DNA from: Azophilus sp965116165
GTDB lineage: Bacteria; Pseudomonadota; Gammaproteobacteria; Pseudomonadales; Azotimanducaceae
Reading direction: 5' to 3'
Assembly (NCBI GenBank): GCA_965116165.1
Contig: OZ220484.1
Span: 1,240,001 to 1,304,000 of the forward strand
Length of the DNA: 64,000 bases
Below the pieces are notes generated by a model. The model searched no databases, was not told the origin of the DNA, and was given only the letters and a program-made list of their open reading frames with translations. A program made the translations under genes and the position numbers. Below are positions 34,651 to 43,075 of the stretch, in pieces. Each line of letters starts with the position of its first letter. Position 1 is the stretch's first letter.

Positions 34651-35692
34651 CTCGTTCGGCCTGGCGGCCGAGCCTGGACGAATCCTCGGCCTGCCGTGCG
34701 TAGGCGTCCACAATACTCTGAACCAACGGATGGCGCACAACATCCCTGGAGCCGAAATGGGTAAAGCTGATGCCCGGCAGCCCGCGCAGCACATTGCGCA
34801 CATTGACCAGGCCCGATTTCTGACCCGGGGGAAGATCAATCTGGGTAATGTCGCCGGTCACCACCGCCGTGGAACCGAAGCCCAGGCGCGTTAGAAACAT
34901 CTTCATTTGCGCCACGGTGGTGTTCTGGCTTTCATCGAGAATGATGAACGCATTGTTGAGCGTTCGGCCACGCATATAGGCCAGCGGCGCCACTTCGATG
35001 ATGTTGCGCTCAATCGCCTTGTTGACGCGCTCCACCCCCATGGTTTCATACAAGGCGTCGTAGAGCGGCCTGAGGTAGGGATCGATTTTTTGCGCCAGAT
35101 CGCCGGGCAGAAAGCCCAGCTTCTCACCCGCCTCCACGGCTGGTCGCACCAATAGAATGCGCGCCACCCGGCTGGTCTCCAAAAACTCGACGGCGCAGGC
35201 AACCGCCAGGTACGTCTTGCCAGTGCCGGCGGGGCCGATTCCAAAATTCAGGTCGTGCGAGCGGATGGCCTGGGTGTAGCTTGCCTGGTTTCGTCCCCTC
35301 GGTTTGATGGTCTTGCGCCGGGTGCGGATGACGACAACCCCCTCCTCCGTTGCGTCCCGCGGCTGAGCGAGTAGCGCCTCAACCCCCGCTTCCTGAAGAA
35401 AGAGATGCACAAGGTCGGGTTCAATGGTCTGCCGTTCCTCGGTCTCCCGATAGAGTTGCGCAAGCAGCACACTGGCCGCGCGAACCCGTTGCTCCGGCCC
35501 GCTGACCTGAAAGCGGTTGCCCCTGTTGCGAACATGCACACCGAGCCGCTTTTCGAGGTGCTTCAGATTTTGGTCGAATGGGCCGCACAGCGCAACCAGG
35601 CGGCGGGCCTCGTTGGGCTCGAGGCTAACCGTCGTGGTGAGCGGCACCACTTTGTATTCCCCCAATGCCGCGTGGGATCGCTCGTCAGTCAA
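34640..35692 (-). CDS. ybeZ: PhoH-family ATPase YbeZ
   Basis: A 350-residue PhoH-like protein. Walker A GPAGTGKT at residues 153-160, the conserved LVRPAVEAGEKLGFLPGDL, IEVAPLAYMRGRTLNNAFIILDESQNT (Walker B), and VTGDITQIDLP. A KH-like N-terminal domain (LEKRLGVHVRNRGNRFQVSG) precedes. It works with YbeY in RNA processing, and the two genes overlap here by 11 bp. The start is a TTG at 35692; no in-frame ATG precedes the conserved region, so the exact start is uncertain. Confidence 0.92.
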   Translation of the reverse strand: MTDERSHAALGEYKVVPLTTTVSLEPNEARRLVALCGPFDQNLKHLEKRLGVHVRNRGNRFQVSGPEQRVRAASVLLAQLYRETEERQTIEPDLVHLFLQEAGVEALLAQPRDATEEGVVVIRTRRKTIKPRGRNQASYTQAIRSHDLNFGIGPAGTGKTYLAVACAVEFLETSRVARILLVRPAVEAGEKLGFLPGDLAQKIDPYLRPLYDALYETMGVERVNKAIERNIIEVAPLAYMRGRTLNNAFIILDESQNTTVAQMKMFLTRLGFGSTAVVTGDITQIDLPPGQKSGLVNVRNVLRGLPGISFTHFGSRDVVRHPLVQSIVDAYARQAEDSSRLGRQAERDVR

Positions 35693-35846
35693 GAGCTTTG
35701 GTTACGCCTCTTGTGTAGCCGTTGATGGATAGCATATAGGCGTATCGCCCCGGCCTGTCAATGGACAATGGCTGAAAGTGATGCATCGGTTTGACATTAT
35801 TAACTAATATGCCAAGACAACAGGGTTAATCCAGAGGCCCCCCAAG
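35693..35846. other. Divergent intergenic region between ybeZ and nadB
   Basis: The 154-bp gap is AT-rich near 35790-35815 and includes GGGTTAATCCAGAGGCCCCC (35823 on), a word resembling the end of family B. Both flanking promoters should lie here. No better-defined signal is seen. Confidence 0.35.
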
Positions 35847-37466
35847 ATGACGCAACGCTTTTCCACCGACATTCTCATCATCGGCGCCGGTGTCGCCGGA
35901 CTTTCGGCGGCGTTGCGCCTTGCGCCCCACGCACAGGTCACAGTGCTATGCAAGGGCAGCCCGGATACGGGTTCGTCGCATTGGGCGCAGGGCGGGGTGG
36001 CGGCGGTGACCGACCCGACGGACAGTGTCGAGGCGCATGTCGAAGACACGGTCAACGCGGGTGCCGGACTTTGCGACCGGGACATTGTCAACTTCACCGT
36101 AGCGCATGCGGCCGACGCCATCCGCCACCTAACCGACCAGGGCGTCGGTTTCGACAGGGTCAACGATGGCTACCATCTGACCCGCGAGGGCGGGCATCGG
36201 TTTCGGCGCGTGTTGCATGTGGCGGACGCCACCGGCAAGGCAATCGTTGCGAAGCTGACCGAGCAAGTCCTCAATGCGCCCGGTATCGAGCTGTTCGACG
36301 ACCGGGTCGCCATCGACTTGATTAACCTCAGCCGCCTGGGCCGCTATGCGAACCGTTGCGCCGGGGCCTATGTGCTCAATCGCACGACCGGACATGTGGA
36401 GGTTTTTCAGGCCCGCTTCGTCATTCTCGCCACCGGCGGCGCCAGCAAGGTGTACCTGTACACCAGCAACCCGGACAGTTCCACCGGCGACGGCATCGCC
36501 ATGGCCTGGCGCGCCGGCTGTCGCATCGCCAACATGGAGTTCAACCAGTTTCACCCCACCTGCCTGTATCACCCGCACGCCAAGTCGTTCCTCATCTCCG
36601 AGGCGGTGCGCGGCGAGGGCGGCATCCTCACCCTGCCCGACGGCAAACGGTTTATGGACCGCTTCGACGCACGGGCGGAACTCGCGCCCAGGGACATAGT
36701 GGCGCGGGCCATCGACCACGAGATGAAGCGCCTCGGGGCGGATTGTGTTTATCTGGACATTAGCCACCGCCCCGAAAAGTTTATACGGGAGCACTTTCCG
36801 ACCATCTCGGCGCGGTGTCGACAATTCGGCATCGACATCGCCTCCGAACCCATACCCGTGGTGCCCGCCGCCCACTACACCTGTGGCGGTGTGCTCGTGG
36901 ACCGGGACGCACAAACCGATGTGCCGGGACTGTACGCCATCGGCGAGGCAAGCTACACCGGCCTGCACGGCGCCAATCGCCTGGCGAGCAACTCCCTCCT
37001 TGAATGCCTGGTGTTCGCCGGTGTCGCGGCGGAGCGGATTCGCGCCCAACTCGACGAGCCCTTTTCCGATGTACAGCTCCCGCATTGGGACGAAAGTCAG
37101 GTGACCGACTCCGACGAAGATGTGGTTATCGCCCACAACTGGGAGGAGCTCCGTCGCTTCATGTGGGACTATGTGGGCATCGTGCGCACCAACAAACGTC
37201 TCTCAAGGGCGCTGCACCGCGTTGACCTATTGAGGCAGGAGGTCAACGAGTTCTATAGAAATTACCGGGTGAGCAACGACTTGATCGAACTGCGCAACCT
37301 GATTGATGTCGCCGAGCTCATCATCCACTCCGCGCTCAAGCGGCGGGAAACCCGCGGGTTGCATTTCAACCTGGACCATCCGCAAACCCTCCAAACCACC
37401 GAAGATACGATACTCTTTCCCGGTGCGGAAAAGCGGCTCGACCTCGTGCGCCCCGCAACACATTGA
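35847..37466 (+). CDS. nadB: L-aspartate oxidase
   Basis: A 539-residue flavoprotein. FAD-binding IIGAGVAGLSAAL is at about residues 11-23, then SHWAQGGVAA, HVEDTVNAGAGLCD, FHPTCLYH and the active-site stretch HYTCGGVLVD and GLHGANRLASNSLLE; the C-terminal helical domain is that of the fumarate reductase family. It oxidises aspartate to iminoaspartate, the first step of de novo NAD synthesis. nadA is not in the window. Its position next to ygfX-sdhE/ygfZ matches the gammaproteobacterial order, and SdhE-type FAD assembly factors act on related flavoproteins. Confidence 0.97.
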   Translation: MTQRFSTDILIIGAGVAGLSAALRLAPHAQVTVLCKGSPDTGSSHWAQGGVAAVTDPTDSVEAHVEDTVNAGAGLCDRDIVNFTVAHAADAIRHLTDQGVGFDRVNDGYHLTREGGHRFRRVLHVADATGKAIVAKLTEQVLNAPGIELFDDRVAIDLINLSRLGRYANRCAGAYVLNRTTGHVEVFQARFVILATGGASKVYLYTSNPDSSTGDGIAMAWRAGCRIANMEFNQFHPTCLYHPHAKSFLISEAVRGEGGILTLPDGKRFMDRFDARAELAPRDIVARAIDHEMKRLGADCVYLDISHRPEKFIREHFPTISARCRQFGIDIASEPIPVVPAAHYTCGGVLVDRDAQTDVPGLYAIGEASYTGLHGANRLASNSLLECLVFAGVAAERIRAQLDEPFSDVQLPHWDESQVTDSDEDVVIAHNWEELRRFMWDYVGIVRTNKRLSRALHRVDLLRQEVNEFYRNYRVSNDLIELRNLIDVAELIIHSALKRRETRGLHFNLDHPQTLQTTEDTILFPGAEKRLDLVRPATH

Positions 37467-37481
37467 CGACGGACGGCACCG

Positions 37482-37793
37482 CTAGCGCCCCTTCAAGTCG
37501 CGCCGCAAACGCGCAAACTCGGCCTCCTCCAACTCGTCCCGAAAGATGCGGGCACCGCCCAGGCCCCAATAGGCGGTTATCGCGTAGCGGGAGAGCTTGA
37601 CCCTTCGGGGCCGGTTGGGAATGCCCACCAACAGCCTGCTCGGCGGTTGCCAGCCCCACACCCACAAACCAAGCAGCGCGGCGCCGGCGCCGCCGAACCA
37701 AACCCAACCGCCGACAAGGGCGATACCAAGACGCAACAGCCATTCCATCCGGCGCAGACGGCCGGTTTCAACGCTGATCGTTCGCAAGGCCAT
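37482..37793 (-). CDS. ygfX: YgfX-like small membrane protein
   Basis: A 103-residue protein with hydrophobic segments near residues 17-50 (MEWLLRLGIALVGGWVWFGGAGAALLGLWVWGW) and a soluble C-terminus ending FARLRRDLKGR. It overlaps the 3' end of sdhE by 26 bp on the same strand, the place held by YgfX (CptA) in E. coli. YgfX affects cell division and partners with SdhE in that organism. Sequence identity to the family is low, so the call rests mainly on context and topology. The second methionine (37748) is an alternative start. Confidence 0.65.
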   Translation of the reverse strand: MALRTISVETGRLRRMEWLLRLGIALVGGWVWFGGAGAALLGLWVWGWQPPSRLLVGIPNRPRRVKLSRYAITAYWGLGGARIFRDELEEAEFARLRRDLKGR

Positions 37794-38052
37794 GGCCGTT
37801 GCGGGCTTGGCGGATAAGGGAGACCATACGGCCTAGCGACGCATCCTCGGGTTGCGATGCGCCACGCAACCAGTCGTGGATCGTCCAGTCGTCCTCCATA
37901 AGAAGGCGCATGTAGACCGCCCTATCCGCCGCCGACAAGCCACCGAAGTGGGCGCGGACAAAGGGCAGCAACTCCGCTTCCACCTCCAGCATACCCCTGC
38001 GGCTACGCCACTCGGCTTTGCCGACGATATCCCGCGATTGGTCCGCTCGCAT
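37768..38052 (-). CDS. sdhE: FAD assembly factor SdhE
   Basis: A 94-residue protein with the family signature RSRRGMLEVEAELLPF (the RGxxE motif needed for flavinylation) and LLMEDDWTIHDWLRG, which is the second conserved block. SdhE binds the flavoprotein subunit of succinate dehydrogenase and promotes covalent FAD attachment. ATG 38052 removes 20 residues of the longer frame. It is divergent from ygfZ across 47 bp, as in many gammaproteobacteria. Confidence 0.9.
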   Translation of the reverse strand: MRADQSRDIVGKAEWRSRRGMLEVEAELLPFVRAHFGGLSAADRAVYMRLLMEDDWTIHDWLRGASQPEDASLGRMVSLIRQARNGHGLANDQR

Positions 38053-38099
38053 GGAGTAACTTCTTTCTAAAAAGGATTCAACCCTCGACACTAGCAACA

Positions 38100-39089
38100 A
38101 TGCGGGCAACAATCATCCGCCAATTTCGGAACCCGATGGCAGCCATGAACCCGGAACAACAGCGGCAATCGCGCACGGCGGACGACAAACCCACCCGTGG
38201 ATGGGTGGCGCTCGACGATCTCGCAACCCTGCGTTTTGACGGCACCGACGTGACCGGGTTCCTGCAGGGCTACCTCACCATCGACACGACGGCTCTCGGC
38301 ACCGATCCGCAATTCACCGGAATGTGCAATATCAAGGGACGGGTGGTGTGCAGCGGTTGTGTCTGGCTCGAAGACGGCGGGGTGATTTTGGTGCTGCACC
38401 GCTCCCTGTGCGCCGTTGTGCGGGACTTCATGCGTCCCTATCTCGCCTTCTCGAAAACCAACATGGCCGCGATGCCCGCCCGGGTCATCGGGTTTCTCGG
38501 CGCAAACCCACCATGTCGGGCATGCCAATCGCTATCCGGAGGATGTCTAGACGATGATCGGCACCTGTTCGCGCTGCCTCGCCACAACCACGAAACCACA
38601 ACGGATATGGCGGGTCAGGGGCATTCATCCGTCGAGGCAGTCGTGGACATGGCGGCAGGTATACAAGATTCCGATGTTTTGGGCGGCCTTTCGGTCCTTG
38701 ATCGGCACCGCTGGGACGAGGCGCTAATCGACCGGGGTGAGGTTTGGCTACAGACGACGACCAGCGGACACTTTCTGCCGCAGATGCTTGGATTGGTCGA
38801 CCGCGGGGCGGTTAGCTTCTCAAAAGGCTGTTATTTGGGGCAGGAGGTTGTCGCCCGCGCCCAGCACCGGGGTAAAGTAAAACGCGGGTTGGGGGTTCTG
38901 GCCTGGTCCGGTGGGGCGCCCGCCGTCGGCACCGCCATCGAGGCCAATGGCCGCGAAGTGGGCACTGTCGTCGCAACGGCGGGCGGCGGCGGCAACGGCC
39001 GGGCGCTTACCGTCCTCGTCCGCGATCAATCCGGGCCATTTGCCTCGCCGCTTACGGCGACGCGATTCGCGGCCAACTCCGGCTTGTAA
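38100..39089 (+). CDS. ygfZ: YgfZ/GcvT-like folate-binding protein (Fe-S cluster repair)
   Basis: A 329-residue protein with the YgfZ signature KGCYLGQEVVARAQHRGKVKR (Cys-containing KGCYxGQE.) at about residues 244-264 and the N-terminal fold of GcvT relatives (FLQGYLTIDTTALG, CNIKGRV). YgfZ uses tetrahydrofolate in Fe-S enzyme maintenance and tRNA modification. The start is uncertain (ATG 38100, 38136 or 38145). An odd Ser/His/Thr-rich stretch (about 138-175) sits mid-protein. Its 3' end overlaps that of mmsB by 64 bp on the opposite strand. Confidence 0.9.
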   Translation: MRATIIRQFRNPMAAMNPEQQRQSRTADDKPTRGWVALDDLATLRFDGTDVTGFLQGYLTIDTTALGTDPQFTGMCNIKGRVVCSGCVWLEDGGVILVLHRSLCAVVRDFMRPYLAFSKTNMAAMPARVIGFLGANPPCRACQSLSGGCLDDDRHLFALPRHNHETTTDMAGQGHSSVEAVVDMAAGIQDSDVLGGLSVLDRHRWDEALIDRGEVWLQTTTSGHFLPQMLGLVDRGAVSFSKGCYLGQEVVARAQHRGKVKRGLGVLAWSGGAPAVGTAIEANGREVGTVVATAGGGGNGRALTVLVRDQSGPFASPLTATRFAANSGL

Positions 39090-39967
39090 AGCCACTGGAT
39101 GCTCGAAAAGTCCAACCGTCCCGCCTTGTTGATCTGCTGGTGAACCCGATAGAGGTTCTGCGCCAAGCTCCCCAGGGGCACGGAGCTGCGCGACTGCTCC
39201 GCGGTTTCCATGGCGAGCCCCAAATCCTTGGCCATGAGATCGACCAAAAAACCACCCTCGTAGCCGCGACCGGCGGGCGCGCTCGCCATCACGCCGGGAT
39301 AGGGGTTGTAGACGTTCAGCGACCAGTTGCCGCCGGAAGAGCGCTTTATGATTTCCGATAGAACCGCCGGATCCAAACCATTGTCCACACCCAGGGACAG
39401 CGCTTCGGCGGTACCGGCCATCAATACCGCAAGCAGCATGTTGTTGCATATTTTCGCGATTTGCCCGGTGCCATTGCCACCGGCGTGAAAGACATTGGCG
39501 CCCATTGCTTCGAACAGGGGCCGCGCCCGCTCCAGTGCCGTCTCGGAGCCGCCAACGATGAAAGTGAGCGTGCCCCGCTCGGCACCCGCAGTACCGCCGG
39601 AAACCGGCGCATCGAGCATATCGAGGCCCCTATCCGCCGCAGCTTCGGCGACGCGGCGCGCCGTCGCCGGGTCGATGGTGCTGCAATCGATGACGAGCGC
39701 ATCGGCGGACAGGACATCCAACACACCCCGAGCCGAGCCGCCGCCCAAATACAGTTCCGCCACATGCCGGCCCGCCGGCAACATGCTGATGAACACATCG
39801 ACACCCTGGGCGGCCAGGGCCGCCGATTCGACGGGTTCGCCCCCGGCCAGCCCCTCCATCAAATCCGGCACGAGGTCAAAGACGCGCACCCGGTGGCCCG
39901 CGGCCACCAGGTTTTTTGCCATCGGGCCACCCATGTTGCCCAATCCGGCGAATCCGATCGTTGTCAT
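39026..39967 (-). CDS. mmsB: 3-hydroxyisobutyrate dehydrogenase
   Basis: A 313-residue NAD-dependent beta-hydroxyacid dehydrogenase. The Rossmann motif GLGNMGGPMAKNL starts at about residue 8, substrate-binding DAPVSGGTAGAERGTL lies near 118, and the catalytic lysine is in GQIAKICNNM at about 170. It oxidises 3-hydroxyisobutyrate to methylmalonate semialdehyde in valine breakdown. It is last of the acd-ech-hibch-mmsB set and overlaps the preceding gene in ATGA. No mmsA is present in the window. Confidence 0.94.
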   Translation of the reverse strand: MTTIGFAGLGNMGGPMAKNLVAAGHRVRVFDLVPDLMEGLAGGEPVESAALAAQGVDVFISMLPAGRHVAELYLGGGSARGVLDVLSADALVIDCSTIDPATARRVAEAAADRGLDMLDAPVSGGTAGAERGTLTFIVGGSETALERARPLFEAMGANVFHAGGNGTGQIAKICNNMLLAVLMAGTAEALSLGVDNGLDPAVLSEIIKRSSGGNWSLNVYNPYPGVMASAPAGRGYEGGFLVDLMAKDLGLAMETAEQSRSSVPLGSLAQNLYRVHQQINKAGRLDFSSIQWLYKPELAANRVAVSGEANGPD

Positions 39968-41094
39968 CCGTCATTCTCCAAGTCGTGCAGGGGATTTTGC
40001 GGCCAGGGTTGTTCAAAGTGCGCAAGAACATGGCTTGGATCCAAGCGGTTCAGATCGCCAAAACGCCAATTCGGCCGGTTGTCCTTTTCAATGATCAGGG
40101 CGCGCACACCTTCGGCAAAATCCGCATTGTGGGCGCAATGCGTGGCAATCGTCATTTCCAGGCGAAAACAATCCGCGAGCCCGAGGCTTCCGGCGCGCCG
40201 CAATTGTTCAACGAGGATTCCCACGGAAGTCGGACAACCCCGTTGCATAGTGGCGATGCCCCGGTCGATCCAAGGACTCATTCCCGCCAAGGCGGCAATG
40301 CTTTCCGCCACATCGGCATAGCTCCCCGCAACGCCAAGGCTGTCGGGGACATCGCCAACCTGGGGAGGCGGCAGGGGCGCGCACGGCAGGTTGGCCAACG
40401 CCGCGCCGACACACTGCGCCTCCGTCCCATCGTCGGTATATGTCGCGGTGCGCAGCGCGGCTAGCACATCGGGCCGCGACCGCGCCGCGACACTGTGGGT
40501 GCCAACCCCGATTTGCAGCGCATCCGCACCATTGATGTGGCTGCCGGTACAGCCTAGGAAAACGGCGACCGACGACGCCAGATTGCGCAACAGCCAAGTG
40601 GCGCCCGCATCGGGGAAGAGACCGATCGTCACTTCCGGACAGGCGATGCGCGAGGCTTCGGTCACCACCCGGAAGCGGGACGCCGAAAAGATGCCGAGGC
40701 CCCCGCCCATAACCACGCCGTGGCCAACCGCAACCACTGGTTTCGGGTAGGTGTGAATGAGATGGTCGAGCCGATATTCGTGCTCGAAGAACTGGAAGGG
40801 ATAGTCGTCCACCACCCGCCCCGCCGCATGATTCTTCGCCATCGCCGCGTAGAGCGCCTGAATATCGCCGCCGGCACAGAACGCCCGGTCGCCGGCGCCT
40901 CTGAACAGCACACAGGCCACCCGCTCGTCGTTGCGCCATGCGCGCAGGGCCGCGGCGATGGTATGCCCCATGCCCAAGCTCAGCGAATTGAGGGTCGCCG
41001 CCACATTGAGGGTGACCGCGGCGACAATGCGGCCATCGGCCGTCGCGTGTTCTTCGATCAGAACATCCTGATCGGTTTGCGCGGTGCCCAGCAT
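39964..41094 (-). CDS. 3-hydroxyisobutyryl-CoA hydrolase (crotonase fold)
   Basis: A 376-residue crotonase-superfamily protein, longer than ordinary hydratases, as is usual for 3-hydroxyisobutyryl-CoA hydrolases. RAFCAGGDIQALY forms the first oxyanion-hole segment and PVVAVGHGVVMGGGLGIFSASRFRVVTEASRIACPEVTIGLFPDAGATW the second with the catalytic Glu/Asp positions. It releases free 3-hydroxyisobutyrate for MmsB. The ATG at 41094 forms TGATG with the previous stop, favouring it; 41109 is an alternative. Confidence 0.88.
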   Translation of the reverse strand: MLGTAQTDQDVLIEEHATADGRIVAAVTLNVAATLNSLSLGMGHTIAAALRAWRNDERVACVLFRGAGDRAFCAGGDIQALYAAMAKNHAAGRVVDDYPFQFFEHEYRLDHLIHTYPKPVVAVGHGVVMGGGLGIFSASRFRVVTEASRIACPEVTIGLFPDAGATWLLRNLASSVAVFLGCTGSHINGADALQIGVGTHSVAARSRPDVLAALRTATYTDDGTEAQCVGAALANLPCAPLPPPQVGDVPDSLGVAGSYADVAESIAALAGMSPWIDRGIATMQRGCPTSVGILVEQLRRAGSLGLADCFRLEMTIATHCAHNADFAEGVRALIIEKDNRPNWRFGDLNRLDPSHVLAHFEQPWPQNPLHDLENDG

Positions 41095-41888
41095 CAGCCG
41101 TTGATCCATTGCGGTTGACGCTTTTCCAGGAAGGCATTGACGCCTTCCTGTTGGTCGCGGGTGTCGAACAGGCCGACAAAGGCGTCCCGTTCCGTTTGGT
41201 AGGCCGCTGCGATATTGCCGGCGCGGGCGTGTTGAATGAGCCCCTTGCAGGCCGAAACCGCAGGCGGGCTTTGCCGTCCCACGGATTCCGCAAGTTGCAG
41301 CGCGCGCTCGAGCGACCGACCCGTTTCGACAACCTCCTCAACCAAACCAATCTGGACGGCGCGTTCCGCCCGCACCCGTTCTCCGCACAGGATGATGCGC
41401 TTGGCCCAACCCTCGCCCACGGTCCAAGCCAGATTTTGCGTGCCGCCACCGCAGGGCAGGAGCCCCACAGTGGCTTCCGGCAGCGCCATCTGCGCATGCG
41501 TCTCGGCAATCCGAATGTCGCAGGCCAGCGCGCATTCCAATCCGCCGCCCATGGCGTAGCCATTGATCGCGGCGATGCTGACGCCGCGAAAGTTGGCGAG
41601 CGCCTCGAATGCGCCGCCGAAGTTGCCGGCCATGGAGCGGGCCACATCCTTGTCGCCGGCCGCAAACAGGTTCAGGTCGGCACCGGCGGAGAAGAACTTT
41701 TCGCCCTGACCGGTAATCACCAGGGCGTAGACCGTCCGGTCGGCGTTGCACTGCTCGACCACCGACCGCAGCGCGTCCAGGTTGTCGCTGTTCCAAGTAT
41801 TCGCCGGTGGATTGGCAATGGTGACCAAGACCCTGTGGTCGCGCTGTTCCACGAGCAGCTTTTCGGATGGAGAAGTCGTCATAATCAT
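41094..41888 (-). CDS. Enoyl-CoA hydratase/isomerase (valine pathway)
   Basis: A 264-residue crotonase. Motifs are KFFSAGADLNLF (first oxyanion-hole strand) and AAINGYAMGGGLECALACDIRIAETHAQMALPEATVGLLPCGGGTQ, with the two catalytic glutamate positions in this second block. It should hydrate methacrylyl-CoA to 3-hydroxyisobutyryl-CoA, judging from its place between the dehydrogenase and the hydrolase genes. Broader fatty-acid activity is possible. Start ATG 41888 (or 41882). Stop overlaps the next gene by TGATG. Confidence 0.88.
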   Translation of the reverse strand: MIMTTSPSEKLLVEQRDHRVLVTIANPPANTWNSDNLDALRSVVEQCNADRTVYALVITGQGEKFFSAGADLNLFAAGDKDVARSMAGNFGGAFEALANFRGVSIAAINGYAMGGGLECALACDIRIAETHAQMALPEATVGLLPCGGGTQNLAWTVGEGWAKRIILCGERVRAERAVQIGLVEEVVETGRSLERALQLAESVGRQSPPAVSACKGLIQHARAGNIAAAYQTERDAFVGLFDTRDQQEGVNAFLEKRQPQWING

Positions 41889-41898
41889 GCTTCCAACG

Positions 41899-43071
41899 TC
41901 AATAGATTTCGCTTGCCCCCTGAAGCAGCAGCCGCCGCGCGATGATCACGCGCATGATTTCGCTCGTGCCCTCCAGAATCTGATGCACCCGGGTATCGCG
42001 CACATACCGCTCCAGGGGATATTCCTTGATGTAGCCATAGCCGCCGTGGATTTGCAGCGCCTCGTTGCAAACCTCAAAGCAGAGGTCGGTGGCCAAACGC
42101 TTGGCCATGGCGCAATAGGTCGCCGCATCGGCGTCCGCGCTGTCGAGTTTCCAGGCGGCAAGGCGCACCATCTGTCGAGAGGCGACCAGATGCGTTGCCA
42201 TGTCGGCCAATTTAAACCGCAAGGCTTGGAAACCACCGATGGTGCGTCCGAAAGCGCGGCGCTCGCCCATGTAGGCGCGGGCCTGTTCGAGTGCCGCCCC
42301 GGCCGTGCCAACGGAACAGGCGGCGATATTGATGCGGCCCCCATCGAGCCCGCGCATGGCAATCTTGAAGCCCTCGCCCTCCGCACCGAGCCGGCGCGCC
42401 GCCGGAACTTGCGCATTCTCGAATACGACCTGCCTAGTCGCCTGACTGTTCCAACCCATTTTCGCTTCCTTGCGGCCAAAGGAAATACCCGGCGTAGCCG
42501 CATCCACCACGAAAGCGCTGATGCCGCCCGCGCCGGGCCGGGGTCCGGTGGCGTCGGCGAGTCGCGCCATGACCACCAACATTTCCGTATCGCCGGCACC
42601 GGAAATAAACGCCTTGGTGCCGTTGAGTACATAACCCCCCTCGGCTTTTCTCGCGGTGGTCTTCAACGCTGCGGCATCGCTGCCCGCACCCGGCTCGGTG
42701 AGGCAATAGGAGGCTAGGATTTCACCCGCCACCAATCCCGGGCACAGGGCCTCCCGGGTCTCCGGCGTGGCGAAGGCGCCAACCATCCAAGTCGCCATAT
42801 TGTGAATGCTGATGAAGGCCGCCGTGGATGTGCAACCCCGGGCCAATTCCTCGATCACCAAGCTGGCGTCAAGGCGCGGCAAGCCGAGCCCGCCAACGTT
42901 TTCCGGCGCGTAGAGACCGCAGAAACCCAACTTGGCCGCCTCGGCGATGGTGGCGCGGGGGAATTCCTCATTTTCATCCCAGCGCGCCGCGTGGGGCGCG
43001 AGTTCATGGGCAGCAAATTGGCGCGCGGTGTCCCGGAAGGCGAGTTGATCGTCTGTCAAATCGAAGTTCAT
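41899..43071 (-). CDS. Acyl-CoA dehydrogenase (isobutyryl-CoA type)
   Basis: A 390-residue flavoenzyme. N-terminal LTDDQLAFRDTARQFA, the FAD-binding CLTEPGAGSDAAALKTTA, the middle GFKIAMRGLDGGRINIAACSVG and the C-terminal ILEGTSEIMRVIIARRLL, with the catalytic base as the E of EGTSEI. The combination resembles isobutyryl-CoA (ACAD8-like) dehydrogenases, which fits the downstream valine-catabolic genes. Start ATG 43071 is 4 bp after the ung stop; the longer frame to 43158 is rejected because it overlaps ung. Confidence 0.9.
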   Translation of the reverse strand: MNFDLTDDQLAFRDTARQFAAHELAPHAARWDENEEFPRATIAEAAKLGFCGLYAPENVGGLGLPRLDASLVIEELARGCTSTAAFISIHNMATWMVGAFATPETREALCPGLVAGEILASYCLTEPGAGSDAAALKTTARKAEGGYVLNGTKAFISGAGDTEMLVVMARLADATGPRPGAGGISAFVVDAATPGISFGRKEAKMGWNSQATRQVVFENAQVPAARRLGAEGEGFKIAMRGLDGGRINIAACSVGTAGAALEQARAYMGERRAFGRTIGGFQALRFKLADMATHLVASRQMVRLAAWKLDSADADAATYCAMAKRLATDLCFEVCNEALQIHGGYGYIKEYPLERYVRDTRVHQILEGTSEIMRVIIARRLLLQGASEIY

Positions 43072-43075
43072 GGCG

